DNA from: Paracrocinitomix sp040880585
GTDB taxonomy: Bacteria > Bacteroidota > Bacteroidia > Flavobacteriales_D > Crocinitomicaceae
NCBI GenBank assembly: GCA_040880585.1
Contig: JBBDID010000044.1
Location: forward strand, 30,111-94,110
Direction: 5' to 3'
Length of the DNA stretch: 64,000 bases
In this document: positions 1-8,657 of the stretch, in pieces
Layout of the letters: every line of letters starts with the position of its first letter
How positions within the stretch are numbered: position 1 is the first letter of the stretch
Program-made: the position numbers and the translations under genes
Notes under the pieces: model-generated
Databases searched by the model: none
What the model was told of the DNA's origin: nothing
Seen by the model: the letters and a program-made list of their open reading frames with translations, nothing else

Positions 1-2070
1 ATTTACACCGTGAACTTCTGTGATAATTTTGGTTAGCTCATTGACAATTCCAATATCATCAATTCCGGATACAAGCAATGAAGTAAGTCTTTCTTTCACT
101 CTTGAACTTTGCCAGGTAGCTTTTAAAATACGATAGGCATAGTTAGACATCAATTGGGTAGCATTTGGGCAATTTGTACGGTGAATTTTGATGCCGTCTG
201 TAGCCGTAACAAATCCAAAAACCTCGTCTCCCGGTATAGGACTACAGCAATTAGCCAGTTTGTATTCAAATTCTTTAAAATCATCCCCAATAATAATGGT
301 GTCTTTTTTAGGATCTACCGAAGCTACAATTTCCTGCATCTTCACATTCTCATCTTTTTGAGGTTGTTTTTTGAGATGGACAAAATTATGATTCTGAATC
401 TCCAATTGCCGGATTTTCGAGAGGTCTATTTTTCCTTTCGCAATTTGAAAGTAGAATTCTGTGGTGCCGGGAGCGTGATAGAGTTGTTCAACCGCCTGAA
501 TATTTTCACTGCTCCAGTTCACCTTGAGTTGTCTGAATTTTCGTTGTAATATTTCTTTTCCATCACTGGCTATCGCTTTCAGCTCTTCTTTAAGGGCTGA
601 TTTAATTTTAGATTTAGCGCGCGCTGATGCAACAAATTTTAACCAATCTTCTTTCGGTTTTTGTTGATTTGATCGGATGATCTCTACCTGATCACCACTG
701 TTTAGTACATGGCTCAGTGGCATCAATTTTCCGTTTACTTTTGCTCCAATGCAAGATAGTCCAATATCTGTGTGGATATCAAAAGCAAAATCAAGCGTTG
801 TGGAATTTTTTGGCAATACCCTTAGGTCTCCTTTAGGGGTGAAGATATAGATTTCATCACTGAACAGGTTCAATTTGAATTCGTCAATAAAGTCTAAGGC
901 ATTTGAATCCGGGTTTTCCAGTAAATCTCTTACTTCGCCTACCCACCGGTCAAAGGTATTGTCTTGTGGTGAGTTTTCTTTGTATTTCCAATGTGCGGCA
1001 TATCCTTTTTCTGCCACTTCGTCCATGCGTTTTGTGCGAATCTGAACCTCTACCCATTTACCGGAGGGACTCATCACGGTTGTATGCAAAGATTCATACC
1101 CATTGGCTTTAGGGGTAGATATCCAGTCACGTAGGCGATCGGGGTTGGGTTGATAAAAATCAGTGACAATGGAGTAGATTTGCCAACAAGTTGGTTTCTC
1201 AGCTTCATAGGGGACATCTACAATGATCCGAACCGCAAAAATGTCATAGATTTCATCAAAAGTGACATGTTTGTTTTGAATTTTAGTGAAGATAGAAGGG
1301 ATACTTTTAGTTCTGGCTTTTATGCTGAATGAAAAATTTTCATGATCCAACCGTTCTTTAATGGGTAAGGTAAAGTGTCGGATGAATCGATTTCTAACTT
1401 CTCGTGTTTTTTCAAGTTTTTGCTCAATCTGTTTGTAGATGACGGGTTCTTTATACTTGAAAATAATTTCTTCAAACTCGGTTTTTATGTTGTTAAATCC
1501 TAAACGGTGAGCGAGAGGTGCATACAAAAATTCTGTTTCAGAGCAAATTTTAAGGCGTTTATCCGGACGCATAGACTCCAGTGTACGCATATTGTGCAAC
1601 CGATCTGCCATTTTAATAAAGGCAACTCTCAAATCATCTGAAATGGTAAGAATGAGTTTTCTGAAGTTTTCAGCTTGAAGAGAAATATTATCGTCAAATA
1701 CTTCTGGGATTTTGGTCAATCCGTCAATAATATCGCGTACTTTTTTACCAAATTGCTCTTCAATATCGTTGAGTGTGATATGGGTGTCTTCTACGGTGTC
1801 ATGCAGTAATGCTGCAACGATAGCTGTGGTGCCCAATCCCATTTCTTCAACGCAGATCCGGGCAACGGCAATGGGATGAAAAATATACGGCTCTCCCGAT
1901 TTTCTCCGCATGTCGTTGTGCGCTTCTACTGAAATGTCAAAAGCTTTTCGAATCAAGCGTGTATCTTCCCGATTTCGGTAATTTTTTGAAGCACGCAACA
2001 ATCCTCTATAGGCGTTCAAAATCTCTTTGCGCTCTGCTTCTAATGCTATGTCTTCTGATGTTTCAGTCAT
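1..2070 (-). CDS. relA: Bifunctional (p)ppGpp synthetase/hydrolase (RelA/SpoT family), C-terminus cut by window edge
   Basis: The long Rel/SpoT protein makes and degrades the stringent-response alarmone (p)ppGpp in the cytoplasm. The 690 codons present run from ATG (MTETSEDIALEAERK) to the left window edge, so the C-terminus is missing. The HD hydrolase domain is intact, with HPIAVA near residue 65 and HDTVEDT near 90. The synthetase domain follows, with DIFAVRI, a D-R-L-R-D segment and ANGYESLHTTV around residues 260-330. Next comes a TGS domain (IFTPKGDLRVL, about 405-470). The last residues, reading SSRVKERLTSLLVSGIDD, begin an ACT domain. With both catalytic halves conserved, this is more likely a bifunctional enzyme than a monofunctional RelA. 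Confidence in the family is very high. Confidence 0.96.
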   Translation of the reverse strand, partial: MTETSEDIALEAERKEILNAYRGLLRASKNYRNREDTRLIRKAFDISVEAHNDMRRKSGEPYIFHPIAVARICVEEMGLGTTAIVAALLHDTVEDTHITLNDIEEQFGKKVRDIIDGLTKIPEVFDDNISLQAENFRKLILTISDDLRVAFIKMADRLHNMRTLESMRPDKRLKICSETEFLYAPLAHRLGFNNIKTEFEEIIFKYKEPVIYKQIEQKLEKTREVRNRFIRHFTLPIKERLDHENFSFSIKARTKSIPSIFTKIQNKHVTFDEIYDIFAVRIIVDVPYEAEKPTCWQIYSIVTDFYQPNPDRLRDWISTPKANGYESLHTTVMSPSGKWVEVQIRTKRMDEVAEKGYAAHWKYKENSPQDNTFDRWVGEVRDLLENPDSNALDFIDEFKLNLFSDEIYIFTPKGDLRVLPKNSTTLDFAFDIHTDIGLSCIGAKVNGKLMPLSHVLNSGDQVEIIRSNQQKPKEDWLKFVASARAKSKIKSALKEELKAIASDGKEILQRKFRQLKVNWSSENIQAVEQLYHAPGTTEFYFQIAKGKIDLSKIRQLEIQNHNFVHLKKQPQKDENVKMQEIVASVDPKKDTIIIGDDFKEFEYKLANCCSPIPGDEVFGFVTATDGIKIHRTNCPNATQLMSNYAYRILKATWQSSRVKERLTSLLVSGIDDIGIVNELTKIITEVHGVN

Positions 2071-2143
2071 TTTTTATGCTAGTGCTATTTACTTTAGACG
2101 AATATCTCTTTGAAACATTGCTATTCACTCCATTTTAACCCAT

Positions 2144-3415
2144 TTAATGGGCTGGTAAAATTTTTGTAGACACTTCCCCAAATCCAACTCTAACCGTTTC
2201 ATTTTTACAATGACCACGCATAATTACGGTATCGCCATCCTGCAAAAACTTGCGCTCAGAACCATCATTGAGCTGTAAAGGTTGAGTGCCTTTCCATGAA
2301 ATTTCCAGCATTGAGCCATACGCTTCCCTTTTCGGTCCTGAAATGGTTCCGGAAGCCATCATGTCACCACACTTAATATTACATCCATTCACAGAATGAT
2401 GCGCCAATTGCTGGTTCATGTTCCAGTACATATATTTATAATTGGATCGACTGATGATATTTTCTGTGCCACCTTCGGGTATTAAAGCCACTTCCAAATC
2501 AATATCTAAGTGTTTGTTTCCTTTATATTCAAGATAGGGGAGTACTTTGGGTTCTTGTTTTGGTCCCGGAATTCTGAATTGTTCTAATGCATCTAAAGTA
2601 ACGATCCAGGGAGACATGGATGAAGCAAAATTCTTTGCGAGAAATGGTCCTAAGGGGACATATTCCCATTTTTGAATATCCCTAGCTGACCAATCGTTAA
2701 AAAGGCACATTCCAAAAATATAATCATCCGCTTCATGGGTAGAAATAGTTTCACCCAGCGGTTTGCCTTCAAAGGTGACAAAAGCCATTTCCAATTCAAA
2801 GTCCAACAATTTGCAAGGGCCAAAAACCGGGGGTTCATCTTCCTTTGGTTTTTGTTGTCCTTTAGGTCTTCGAATGGGCTGTCCTGAAGGAATGATAGAT
2901 GAAGCACGACCATGATAACCTACCGGAATATGCAACCAGTTTGGCAATAAAGCATTCTCAGGATCGCGAAACATAGTACCCACATTAGTGGCGTGCTCTT
3001 TGCTTGAATAAAAATCAGTATAATCACCTACTTTAACGGGTAAAAGCATTTCTATTGAAGATTGATCCAGAAGCACCTGTGTGAGATGATTCTCTTTGGA
3101 TTTCAGAATGTCATTGCTTTCTTCAAGTAGCTCAAACAAACGATACCTGAGTTTGCGGTTTGCCTCTTTTCCCTTTAGCATAAGTGGATTTAGATAATCG
3201 CTTAAAAAATCAGATTGTGAAAATCCTAATCCATCCAAATAACCGAGGTCAAATAAGTTCTTTAAGTCAAGTACTTTTTTTCCGATCGCAACACCTACTC
3301 TTGCAGGACGATCAATTGTTTGGAAGATTCCAAAGGGTAGGTTTTGAATGGGAAAATCAGAATTTTGTTCTACTTCGACCCATGAGTGGGCTGAATTCGA
3401 TATTTTACTTGACAT
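2144..3415 (-). CDS. fahA: Fumarylacetoacetase
   Basis: This enzyme hydrolyses 4-fumarylacetoacetate to fumarate and acetoacetate, the last step of tyrosine/homogentisate breakdown. The 423 aa length matches the eukaryote-type enzyme (about 420 aa). Visible hallmarks are YSSKEHATNVGTMFR near residue 135, HIPVGYHGRASS near 160, and the metal-binding LLDFELEMAFV segment near 205. DYIFGMCLFNDWSARDIQ follows near 235 and GTISGPKREAYGSMLE near 355. The start is ATG at 3415. Other tyrosine-degradation genes (homogentisate dioxygenase, HPPD) are not adjacent. A CAAATTTA stretch (3445-3452) fits the minus-strand form of TAnnTTTG and may be its -7 element. Its stop lies 73 bases before the relA start on the same strand. 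Confidence 0.95.
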   Translation of the reverse strand: MSSKISNSAHSWVEVEQNSDFPIQNLPFGIFQTIDRPARVGVAIGKKVLDLKNLFDLGYLDGLGFSQSDFLSDYLNPLMLKGKEANRKLRYRLFELLEESNDILKSKENHLTQVLLDQSSIEMLLPVKVGDYTDFYSSKEHATNVGTMFRDPENALLPNWLHIPVGYHGRASSIIPSGQPIRRPKGQQKPKEDEPPVFGPCKLLDFELEMAFVTFEGKPLGETISTHEADDYIFGMCLFNDWSARDIQKWEYVPLGPFLAKNFASSMSPWIVTLDALEQFRIPGPKQEPKVLPYLEYKGNKHLDIDLEVALIPEGGTENIISRSNYKYMYWNMNQQLAHHSVNGCNIKCGDMMASGTISGPKREAYGSMLEISWKGTQPLQLNDGSERKFLQDGDTVIMRGHCKNETVRVGFGEVSTKILPAH

Positions 3416-3476
3416 ACGATTTGAATTTATTATGTATTTTGTAACAAATTTAACAGTTTAAAAGGACAATAATTTT

Positions 3477-4040
3477 GTGAAGCGAAAAAATAAAATTCTG
3501 GTTGGATGGCTCGCTTTTTTGTTCGTCATTTTTCACATGAGTTGCTTGTTCATTCATGCTGCTCCGAGTCAGATTATCCCCGACAGGTATAAAGAAAAGG
3601 TCAGTGCTTATATTGATCCCCTTTTTCGTCAGAACTGGTCTCTATTTGCTCCCTGTCCTGTAATTGACGGCAGAGTAAAGATGAAAATTAACTTTCAGAA
3701 GGATTCAATTGATTGGCATTACCCATTTGCAGGAGATGTGTATTGGCATTCTATTTTCAGGGGCTCCCATCACAGTGAGTTGGCTTTGTTGGAGTCTCAT
3801 TTGGTGTTTTGGTTAGGGCGTGATTTAGAAGGCATGCAGTTTGCTTTTAGTGAAGAATTGACCGGAGAAAAATTAGCTGAGTTTAATAAAGGAAAATCCT
3901 ATGTGCTTTACCGTCGATACGCAGTAGGAATATCAAAAAAAATGGATAAAGAGGTCGTTTCTGTAGAGTTAGCTTGTGAATTAAAGAATGTTAAAACCGA
4001 CGAAGAGGGAACCTTTTATCTTCCAGCAATGAAGATGTAG
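3477..4040 (+). CDS. DUF5819-like membrane-anchored protein, partner of the downstream HTTM protein
   Basis: A 187 aa protein that probably starts with GTG (AAAGGA about 10-15 bases upstream). One N-terminal hydrophobic segment (residues 8-28) acts as anchor or signal, followed by a soluble domain. The short motif RQNWSLFAPCP near residue 60 resembles the 'Q-x-W-x-x-F-x-P' signature I associate with DUF5819 proteins, which sit beside HTTM-domain genes. The stop is separated from the next ATG by one base, so the two are almost certainly co-translated. The function is unknown. By association it may be a soluble accessory of the membrane partner. I assign the family from memory of the motif, so that part is tentative; the coding call is solid. 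Confidence 0.8.
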   Translation: MKRKNKILVGWLAFLFVIFHMSCLFIHAAPSQIIPDRYKEKVSAYIDPLFRQNWSLFAPCPVIDGRVKMKINFQKDSIDWHYPFAGDVYWHSIFRGSHHSELALLESHLVFWLGRDLEGMQFAFSEELTGEKLAEFNKGKSYVLYRRYAVGISKKMDKEVVSVELACELKNVKTDEEGTFYLPAMKM

Positions 4041-4041
4041 C

Positions 4042-4953
4042 ATGGATTTTAGGATGGATAAAATATTTACGCGACCCTTTCAGGACATGGAGAAAATTTC
4101 TTTTTTCCGGACGATACTTTATGCTTTTTTATTGTTTAATGCTTTGAGTTTATTACCTATTGTCGGGGATATTTACGCTTATTACGGATTGGTAGGAACC
4201 AAAGGTTGGAATACGGACGTTCCCTTACTTAAGCAGGGAACTAAGATGTTTATTAATATATTGAGTCATCCGGCAAATTCAATTTATCAGTGGGTTTATG
4301 TCATTTTTGTTGTAGGGCAAATAGTTTTTCTAATCTTAGGTTTGTTTAATATTTGGCCAAGGGTATCGGCAGTACTGATTTACCTGTTCACCGTAAACCT
4401 TCACATGAAAGGCTATCTCGCATTCACAGGTGGTGAAGTGTTGATCAACAATGTACTTTTTTACCTGATGTTTATTCATCATCCCAGAGATGATTCCTGG
4501 TTTGGGGATTTTCAAAATATTCTTAACAATACTTTTTATTACATCTTGTTATTTCAGGTTTGTATACTTTATTTATTTAGCGGATTATTTAAACTGTATG
4601 ATGATGCATGGATTTCCGGGCATGCTATTCAGTACATCTCCCGATTAAGTATTTTCGAATCTCCATTCACTGCTGTTTTTCAAGATAATTATTTACTTTC
4701 AGCAATAGCTGGTTACAGCGCACTGGCATATCAACTCTTATTTCCGTTTGTTGTGTGGGTAAAAAGAGTGAAGATTCCCTTTTTAATTTTTGGTGTAATT
4801 TTTCATTTGGGAATAGCTATCGGTATGGGGATTTTCACGTTTGGGATGATCATGATTGTTGTATATATACTCTTTTTGGATACAGATCAAATCAGGGGGA
4901 TAAAGCAACGGTTTCGAAAAAGAAACCGCTCTACTCAAATCGCATCACCTTGA
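4042..4953 (+). CDS. HTTM-domain (vitamin K-dependent gamma-carboxylase-like) integral membrane protein
   Basis: A 303 aa polytopic protein with about seven hydrophobic segments (near residues 20-45, 82-105, 107-125, 132-145, 160-185, 218-238, 245-280). The FFRTILYAFLLFNAL start, the TKGWNTDVP loop, the helix LYLFSGLFKLYDDAWISGHA and the late FGVIFHLGIAIGMGIFTFG helix fit HTTM proteins. These are bacterial relatives of the membrane half of vitamin K-dependent gamma-carboxylase. The protein is much shorter than true carboxylases and lacks their lumenal domain, so carboxylase activity cannot be assumed. The start could be 4042 or the in-frame ATG at 4054. The last 23 bases overlap the convergent FKBP gene. 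Confidence 0.75.
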   Translation: MDFRMDKIFTRPFQDMEKISFFRTILYAFLLFNALSLLPIVGDIYAYYGLVGTKGWNTDVPLLKQGTKMFINILSHPANSIYQWVYVIFVVGQIVFLILGLFNIWPRVSAVLIYLFTVNLHMKGYLAFTGGEVLINNVLFYLMFIHHPRDDSWFGDFQNILNNTFYYILLFQVCILYLFSGLFKLYDDAWISGHAIQYISRLSIFESPFTAVFQDNYLLSAIAGYSALAYQLLFPFVVWVKRVKIPFLIFGVIFHLGIAIGMGIFTFGMIMIVVYILFLDTDQIRGIKQRFRKRNRSTQIASP

Positions 4954-5857
4954 TCAATTCAATATCAAAAATAAGGGTAGAGTAGGGCTCAATAATGCCT
5001 TTTCCTTCTTCTCCGTAAGCCAATTCATGCGGAACATAAAGTCTTCGTTGTCCGCCTTCTTTCATCATAGAAATACCCTCTTGCCATCCGGGAATAACCC
5101 CCATGAGTGATCCCTGAAAAGGTTGATTTGAGGGGATGGTAGATTCAAACACTCTTCCGTCAATGTATCGCCCTGTATAGTGAACGATTACAGAATCAGT
5201 AATATTAGGAGATTCTCCGCTACCTTCTTTTATGATTTCATATTGCAAACCACTTTCTGTTTCCTCAATTCCCGGAATTGTTTTGTTTTCACCTAAAAAA
5301 TCCGCACTATTTTTAATATTTATCTTCGCATAATAATCTTCTACTTCACGTCTGGCCTCCATATAAGGGATGGCTGGTTGATTTTTATTTGACATTCCTT
5401 CTTTTACACCTTTAATCAAATAATCTACATCTATCTCCTGATCAATTTTTCGGCCTACCAGAGAGCTCACTAGCGTAAATGCTTCCTCCAGACCAACGGC
5501 ATAACTTGCGTCATCTTTACTCACGGCGGTTTCGTCCACTTCGCCATTTGGCAATAAATAAAGCTCAAGTAAGCTATCTTTATCCAGAAAAGAAATGCGC
5601 AATTCGTTTCCGGCTAAATAATCCACCAAACCGTTTTCAATTTCATGAACGTTAAATTTACCCAAAACATTTGGGTGGGTATACGCCTTGTAGGATCCTC
5701 TGGCATGATCTAAACCAATACAATAACTTACTTTTTCAGTATAAGTATCAAATTGAAAAACCAGTGGAACGTCTTCTTGATTTTGTTCTTTCTCTGTCTC
5801 GCCTGAGCAGGCCAGTAATGAGAAAAACAGTAGATATGTTAAAAAATATCGCATCAA
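4931..5857 (-). CDS. FKBP-type peptidyl-prolyl isomerase lipoprotein with two tandem FKBP_N-like modules
   Basis: This is a cell-envelope prolyl cis-trans isomerase/chaperone. The N-terminus MMRYFLTYLLFFSLLACSG is a lipoprotein signal with Cys in the lipobox (LLAC). Two copies of an FKBP_N-type dimerisation module follow: VSYCIGLDHARGSY near residue 45 and ASYAVGLEEAFTLVSS near 120, the second continuing into DVDYLIKGVKEGM. The C-terminal FKBP domain (about 200-305) has VHYTGRYIDGRVFEST, IPGWQEGISMMKEGG and YVPHELAYGEEG. Its ATG overlaps the stop of the upstream FKBP gene by four bases, so the two are coupled. The gene converges with the HTTM gene and the 3' ends overlap. GldI of gliding flavobacteria is also an FKBP lipoprotein, but I cannot assign orthology. 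Confidence 0.88.
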   Translation of the reverse strand: MMRYFLTYLLFFSLLACSGETEKEQNQEDVPLVFQFDTYTEKVSYCIGLDHARGSYKAYTHPNVLGKFNVHEIENGLVDYLAGNELRISFLDKDSLLELYLLPNGEVDETAVSKDDASYAVGLEEAFTLVSSLVGRKIDQEIDVDYLIKGVKEGMSNKNQPAIPYMEARREVEDYYAKINIKNSADFLGENKTIPGIEETESGLQYEIIKEGSGESPNITDSVIVHYTGRYIDGRVFESTIPSNQPFQGSLMGVIPGWQEGISMMKEGGQRRLYVPHELAYGEEGKGIIEPYSTLIFDIELIKVMRFE

Positions 5858-6453
5858 TTAACATTGATTAGTTCAACATCAAAAATGAGAGCCATATAAG
5901 GTTTGATAGGACCAGAAGGATGTGGGTTGGCGCCATACGCTAAATCCTGAGGAATATATAAACGCCACTTAGCGCCCTCCTTCATGAGTTGAAGCGCTTC
6001 TGTCCATCCCTTTATTACTTGATTTACACCAAAAGTGGCAGGTGTTCCCCGATTAATAGAACTGTCAAAAATTTCTCCATTGGTTAGGGTGCCATGATAA
6101 TGAACGGTTACTTGTGAATCTGCTTTGGGCTGCGGACCGCTTCCTTCTTTTAGTATCTCGTACTGTAATCCCGAAGGTAGTTCTGTAATACTTTCTTTTT
6201 TAGCATTAGCTTTGAGAAATACCTCTCCCTCTTTTTTGAATTTTTCAAAACGACTTATTTTAATTTCTTCCAGATAATGTTGAATTTTTTCATTGGCTTC
6301 TTCCGGACTAAACTTCGGATCTTTTTCTGAGAGAATATCCTGAACACCTTTTAAAAATTGATCCAAATTAAGGTCATCCAAATCCTGATTTGCTAAACTT
6401 TGACCGATACTCATCCCAACTCCGTAACTTGCTTCGTCTTTTATTTTGCTCAT
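5854..6453 (-). CDS. FKBP-type peptidyl-prolyl cis-trans isomerase (FklB/Mip-like), cytoplasmic form
   Basis: A 199 aa prolyl isomerase. The N-terminal FKBP_N dimerisation segment (ASYGVGMSIGQSLANQ, then LDQFLKGVQDIL) leads into a canonical FKBP domain from about residue 95: VTVHYHGTLTNGEIFDSS, VIKGWTEALQLMKEGA, YIPQDLAYGANPHP, LIFDVELI. Unlike most Mip/FkpA relatives it has no signal peptide, so it probably acts in the cytoplasm, whereas its translationally coupled downstream partner is a lipoprotein. It is the first gene of a two-gene unit, separated from the T9SS operon upstream by a terminator-like hairpin. Confidence 0.9.
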   Translation of the reverse strand: MSKIKDEASYGVGMSIGQSLANQDLDDLNLDQFLKGVQDILSEKDPKFSPEEANEKIQHYLEEIKISRFEKFKKEGEVFLKANAKKESITELPSGLQYEILKEGSGPQPKADSQVTVHYHGTLTNGEIFDSSINRGTPATFGVNQVIKGWTEALQLMKEGAKWRLYIPQDLAYGANPHPSGPIKPYMALIFDVELINVN

Positions 6454-6483
6454 GTAAATGTTTTTTCAAAGATAGTAACAAAA

Positions 6484-6515
6484 AATCCTGCCTCAAATTA
6501 GATAGAGGCAGGATT
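6484..6515 (-). terminator. Rho-independent terminator of the first T9SS operon
   Basis: A perfect 11-bp stem, AATCCTGCCTC (6484-6494) with GAGGCAGGATT (6505-6515), encloses a 10-base loop. Read on the minus strand it is followed by a run of T (AAAAAA on the plus strand at 6480-6485). It lies about 20 bases after the stop of the PorE-like gene and ends the adhesin-SprF-PorE transcript before the FKBP pair. Confidence 0.85.
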
Positions 6516-6536
6516 TCCTAATTTCTGTTAATCGGT

Positions 6537-8657
6537 TTAATTCTGTTCAAGTACAAAGAAAGCCGTTCGTCTGTTTCTCTGATGATATTCTTCTCGCTTA
6601 TCTTCGTTTTGAACCGAACTAATAAAGTCAGGTGTTAAGATAATCATCTCACCATTGTCATCTGGAATTTCAGCCGGTTTAGTTTCTCCATAACCTTTTG
6701 GAACTAATCGAGATCTTGGAATACCATTATCAACCAGATAGTCAACAACGCTTTGCGCTCTTCTTTCCGACAAATCAAGATTATAAGCATCATTTCCTCT
6801 AAAGTCGGTATGTGATCGAATCTCAATTTTCAAGTTACTGTTAAGTTGTAAAAATTCAATCAGGTTATCTAAAATTTTCTTTGATTCCGGTCGAAGTGTG
6901 GCTAAGCTGAAATCATACTCAATACCCTCAATGGTAATTTCTCCTTTCGGTATTTTCTCAAGGTAAAAATCTTGGGTATAATCTTTTGATTCGGTGGCAC
7001 CTAATGTAAATACAAGTGCTTTATCCGCAAAATAATCTTTCTGAGAGGCACGAAGGAATAATTCCAAATTGGGTTCCAAATCATGCTCATAATAACCGTT
7101 TTCATCCGCAGTAATTTCAAAATGTTCCATTTTATAACTGACATCTTTAAATTCGATAGTTGCTCCGGGAATCACTTCATTGGTTGCCATATCGTATACA
7201 TATCCTGATATTTTGAATTTCATTTCAGGCTTTTTGATTTCAAAAATACGATTACAATGCACGCTTAAATTATAGATAGAGTCACATTCAGCACAAGCTT
7301 CCCGGTCAGAGGTTACATAACCATTTTGCAAGCTAGGATCGATTATAAAATAGCTGTCATCACGAGAAGAGTTGATAGGAGCTCCGGCATTGACTGAATT
7401 ACCAAACCACTCAGTATCCTCATCCCACTTGCTTATAAAAATATCTTTTCCTCCAAACCCAATATGACCGGCAGAAGAAAAGTACAATGTTTTAGTGGCT
7501 TCATGGAAAAAGGGGGCGATTTCGTCTTCAGAAGTATTGATTTGATTGCCCACATTTTGAGGTTCTGTGGTTTCACCATTCGACCCCAGTGTTGTCATCC
7601 AAATATCCATTCCTCCTTCACCTCCCGGACGATTGGAAGAAAAGTAAAGTGTTTTTCCATCCTCAGATAAATGGGGGTTCATAGAGCGAAACCCATCCAT
7701 ATTTACATTTTTATCTAGTGGAAAAGGTTTTAGCCATTGGTGATTAAATTTTCTACTTGCGTAAACTTTAGTTTCACTTCGGTTAAAGGGATCCATTTTT
7801 GTAAAGAAGAGGGTGTTTCCATCAGAAGAAATTGTAGCACTTCCTTCATGGTAATCTTCAGAATTGATTTCAAAGGGAAATTTTTCAGGTTTTTCAAATG
7901 AACCATCTTCATTTTTTTTCACCATATAAATATCCAGTAAATAATACGCAAGCGGATGACTTTCTTCCGTCCGCATAGAATCGGGCTTGTTGTCTTTTCT
8001 GGCAGATGAAAACAACATATAATTATCAGACATGAATTGAATTCCGAAACTTGTACTTCCACGGTTGATAGAAGAGTCTAAAAGAGTAATTTCTACTTGT
8101 TCTTTTGTGTTTGTTGGATTTAGCGCAAATTGGCAACTGGCTATTTTATCTCCTGCCAATTTGTAATATTTATTGTCCGGATTATTGTTGCTCTCTTGAA
8201 AGGTTTCAAATTCTTTTTTGGCTTCGTCAAATTTTTGATTGTACATTAAAGAAACGCCATAGAAATACTGAGCGTATGGAAATTCTTCATGAGGATGTTC
8301 AAGTGCAGCTATATACCATTTTTCAGCATTTTTGTAATCATCTGCGAGACGGTAGGCATCAGCCAATTTATGAATGATCACTGTTTCTTTATCGTCAGGA
8401 TTGGAGGGAGGCTGAACCGCTCCGGTTTCATCTTTTTCGGGTGCTTTATAAGTGTTGGAAACTTCAAATGGATAATATAAGGCATCATCCCCAGATTGAA
8501 TTTTAAATAAGATGAGCGAATAATAATGTACGGCGTTAGTATATTGGCCGGTAACCATAGCGGCATCTCCCAACTTTAGGAGTTCTCTGTTTGTTTGCCC
8601 ATAAACCGAGCCAAAAACAAACAGAGAGAATAGTGAAAGTATAAGTAGTTTTTTCAT
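6537..8657 (-). CDS. PorE-like T9SS-associated OmpA-family protein (TPR + PD40 propeller + CarboxypepD_reg + OmpA), copy 1
   Basis: An envelope protein of about 706 aa with the domain order described for T9SS component PorE. The order is signal peptide (MKKLLILSLFSLFVFGSVYG-Q), TPR-like helices (about 20-170), a PD40/WD40-like beta-propeller with blades such as TLYFSSNRPGGEGGMDIW, a carboxypeptidase regulatory-like fold (ISGYVYDMATNEVIPGATI, about 465-560) and an OmpA domain. The OmpA domain has RSHTDFRGNDAYNLDLSERR, the pattern that binds diaminopimelate in peptidoglycan. It probably tethers outer-membrane export machinery to the cell wall. The start is taken at ATG 8657, because it overlaps the stop of the SprF gene as TAATG; the frame also opens 15 bases earlier. 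A Cys cluster (CAECDSIYNLSVHC) lies after the propeller. It is a close paralogue of the 19.4-21.5 kb gene. Confidence 0.88.
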   Translation of the reverse strand: MKKLLILSLFSLFVFGSVYGQTNRELLKLGDAAMVTGQYTNAVHYYSLILFKIQSGDDALYYPFEVSNTYKAPEKDETGAVQPPSNPDDKETVIIHKLADAYRLADDYKNAEKWYIAALEHPHEEFPYAQYFYGVSLMYNQKFDEAKKEFETFQESNNNPDNKYYKLAGDKIASCQFALNPTNTKEQVEITLLDSSINRGSTSFGIQFMSDNYMLFSSARKDNKPDSMRTEESHPLAYYLLDIYMVKKNEDGSFEKPEKFPFEINSEDYHEGSATISSDGNTLFFTKMDPFNRSETKVYASRKFNHQWLKPFPLDKNVNMDGFRSMNPHLSEDGKTLYFSSNRPGGEGGMDIWMTTLGSNGETTEPQNVGNQINTSEDEIAPFFHEATKTLYFSSAGHIGFGGKDIFISKWDEDTEWFGNSVNAGAPINSSRDDSYFIIDPSLQNGYVTSDREACAECDSIYNLSVHCNRIFEIKKPEMKFKISGYVYDMATNEVIPGATIEFKDVSYKMEHFEITADENGYYEHDLEPNLELFLRASQKDYFADKALVFTLGATESKDYTQDFYLEKIPKGEITIEGIEYDFSLATLRPESKKILDNLIEFLQLNSNLKIEIRSHTDFRGNDAYNLDLSERRAQSVVDYLVDNGIPRSRLVPKGYGETKPAEIPDDNGEMIILTPDFISSVQNEDKREEYHQRNRRTAFFVLEQN

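Noticed and set aside
154..549. A plus-strand open frame of 131 codons inside relA
   Set aside because: The minus strand here encodes the conserved C-terminal region of Rel/SpoT; the plus frame is its shadow.
2139..2151. CCCATTTAATGGG as a terminator of fahA
   Set aside because: The stem is only 6 bp and overlaps the stop codon, and no T-run follows on the minus strand.
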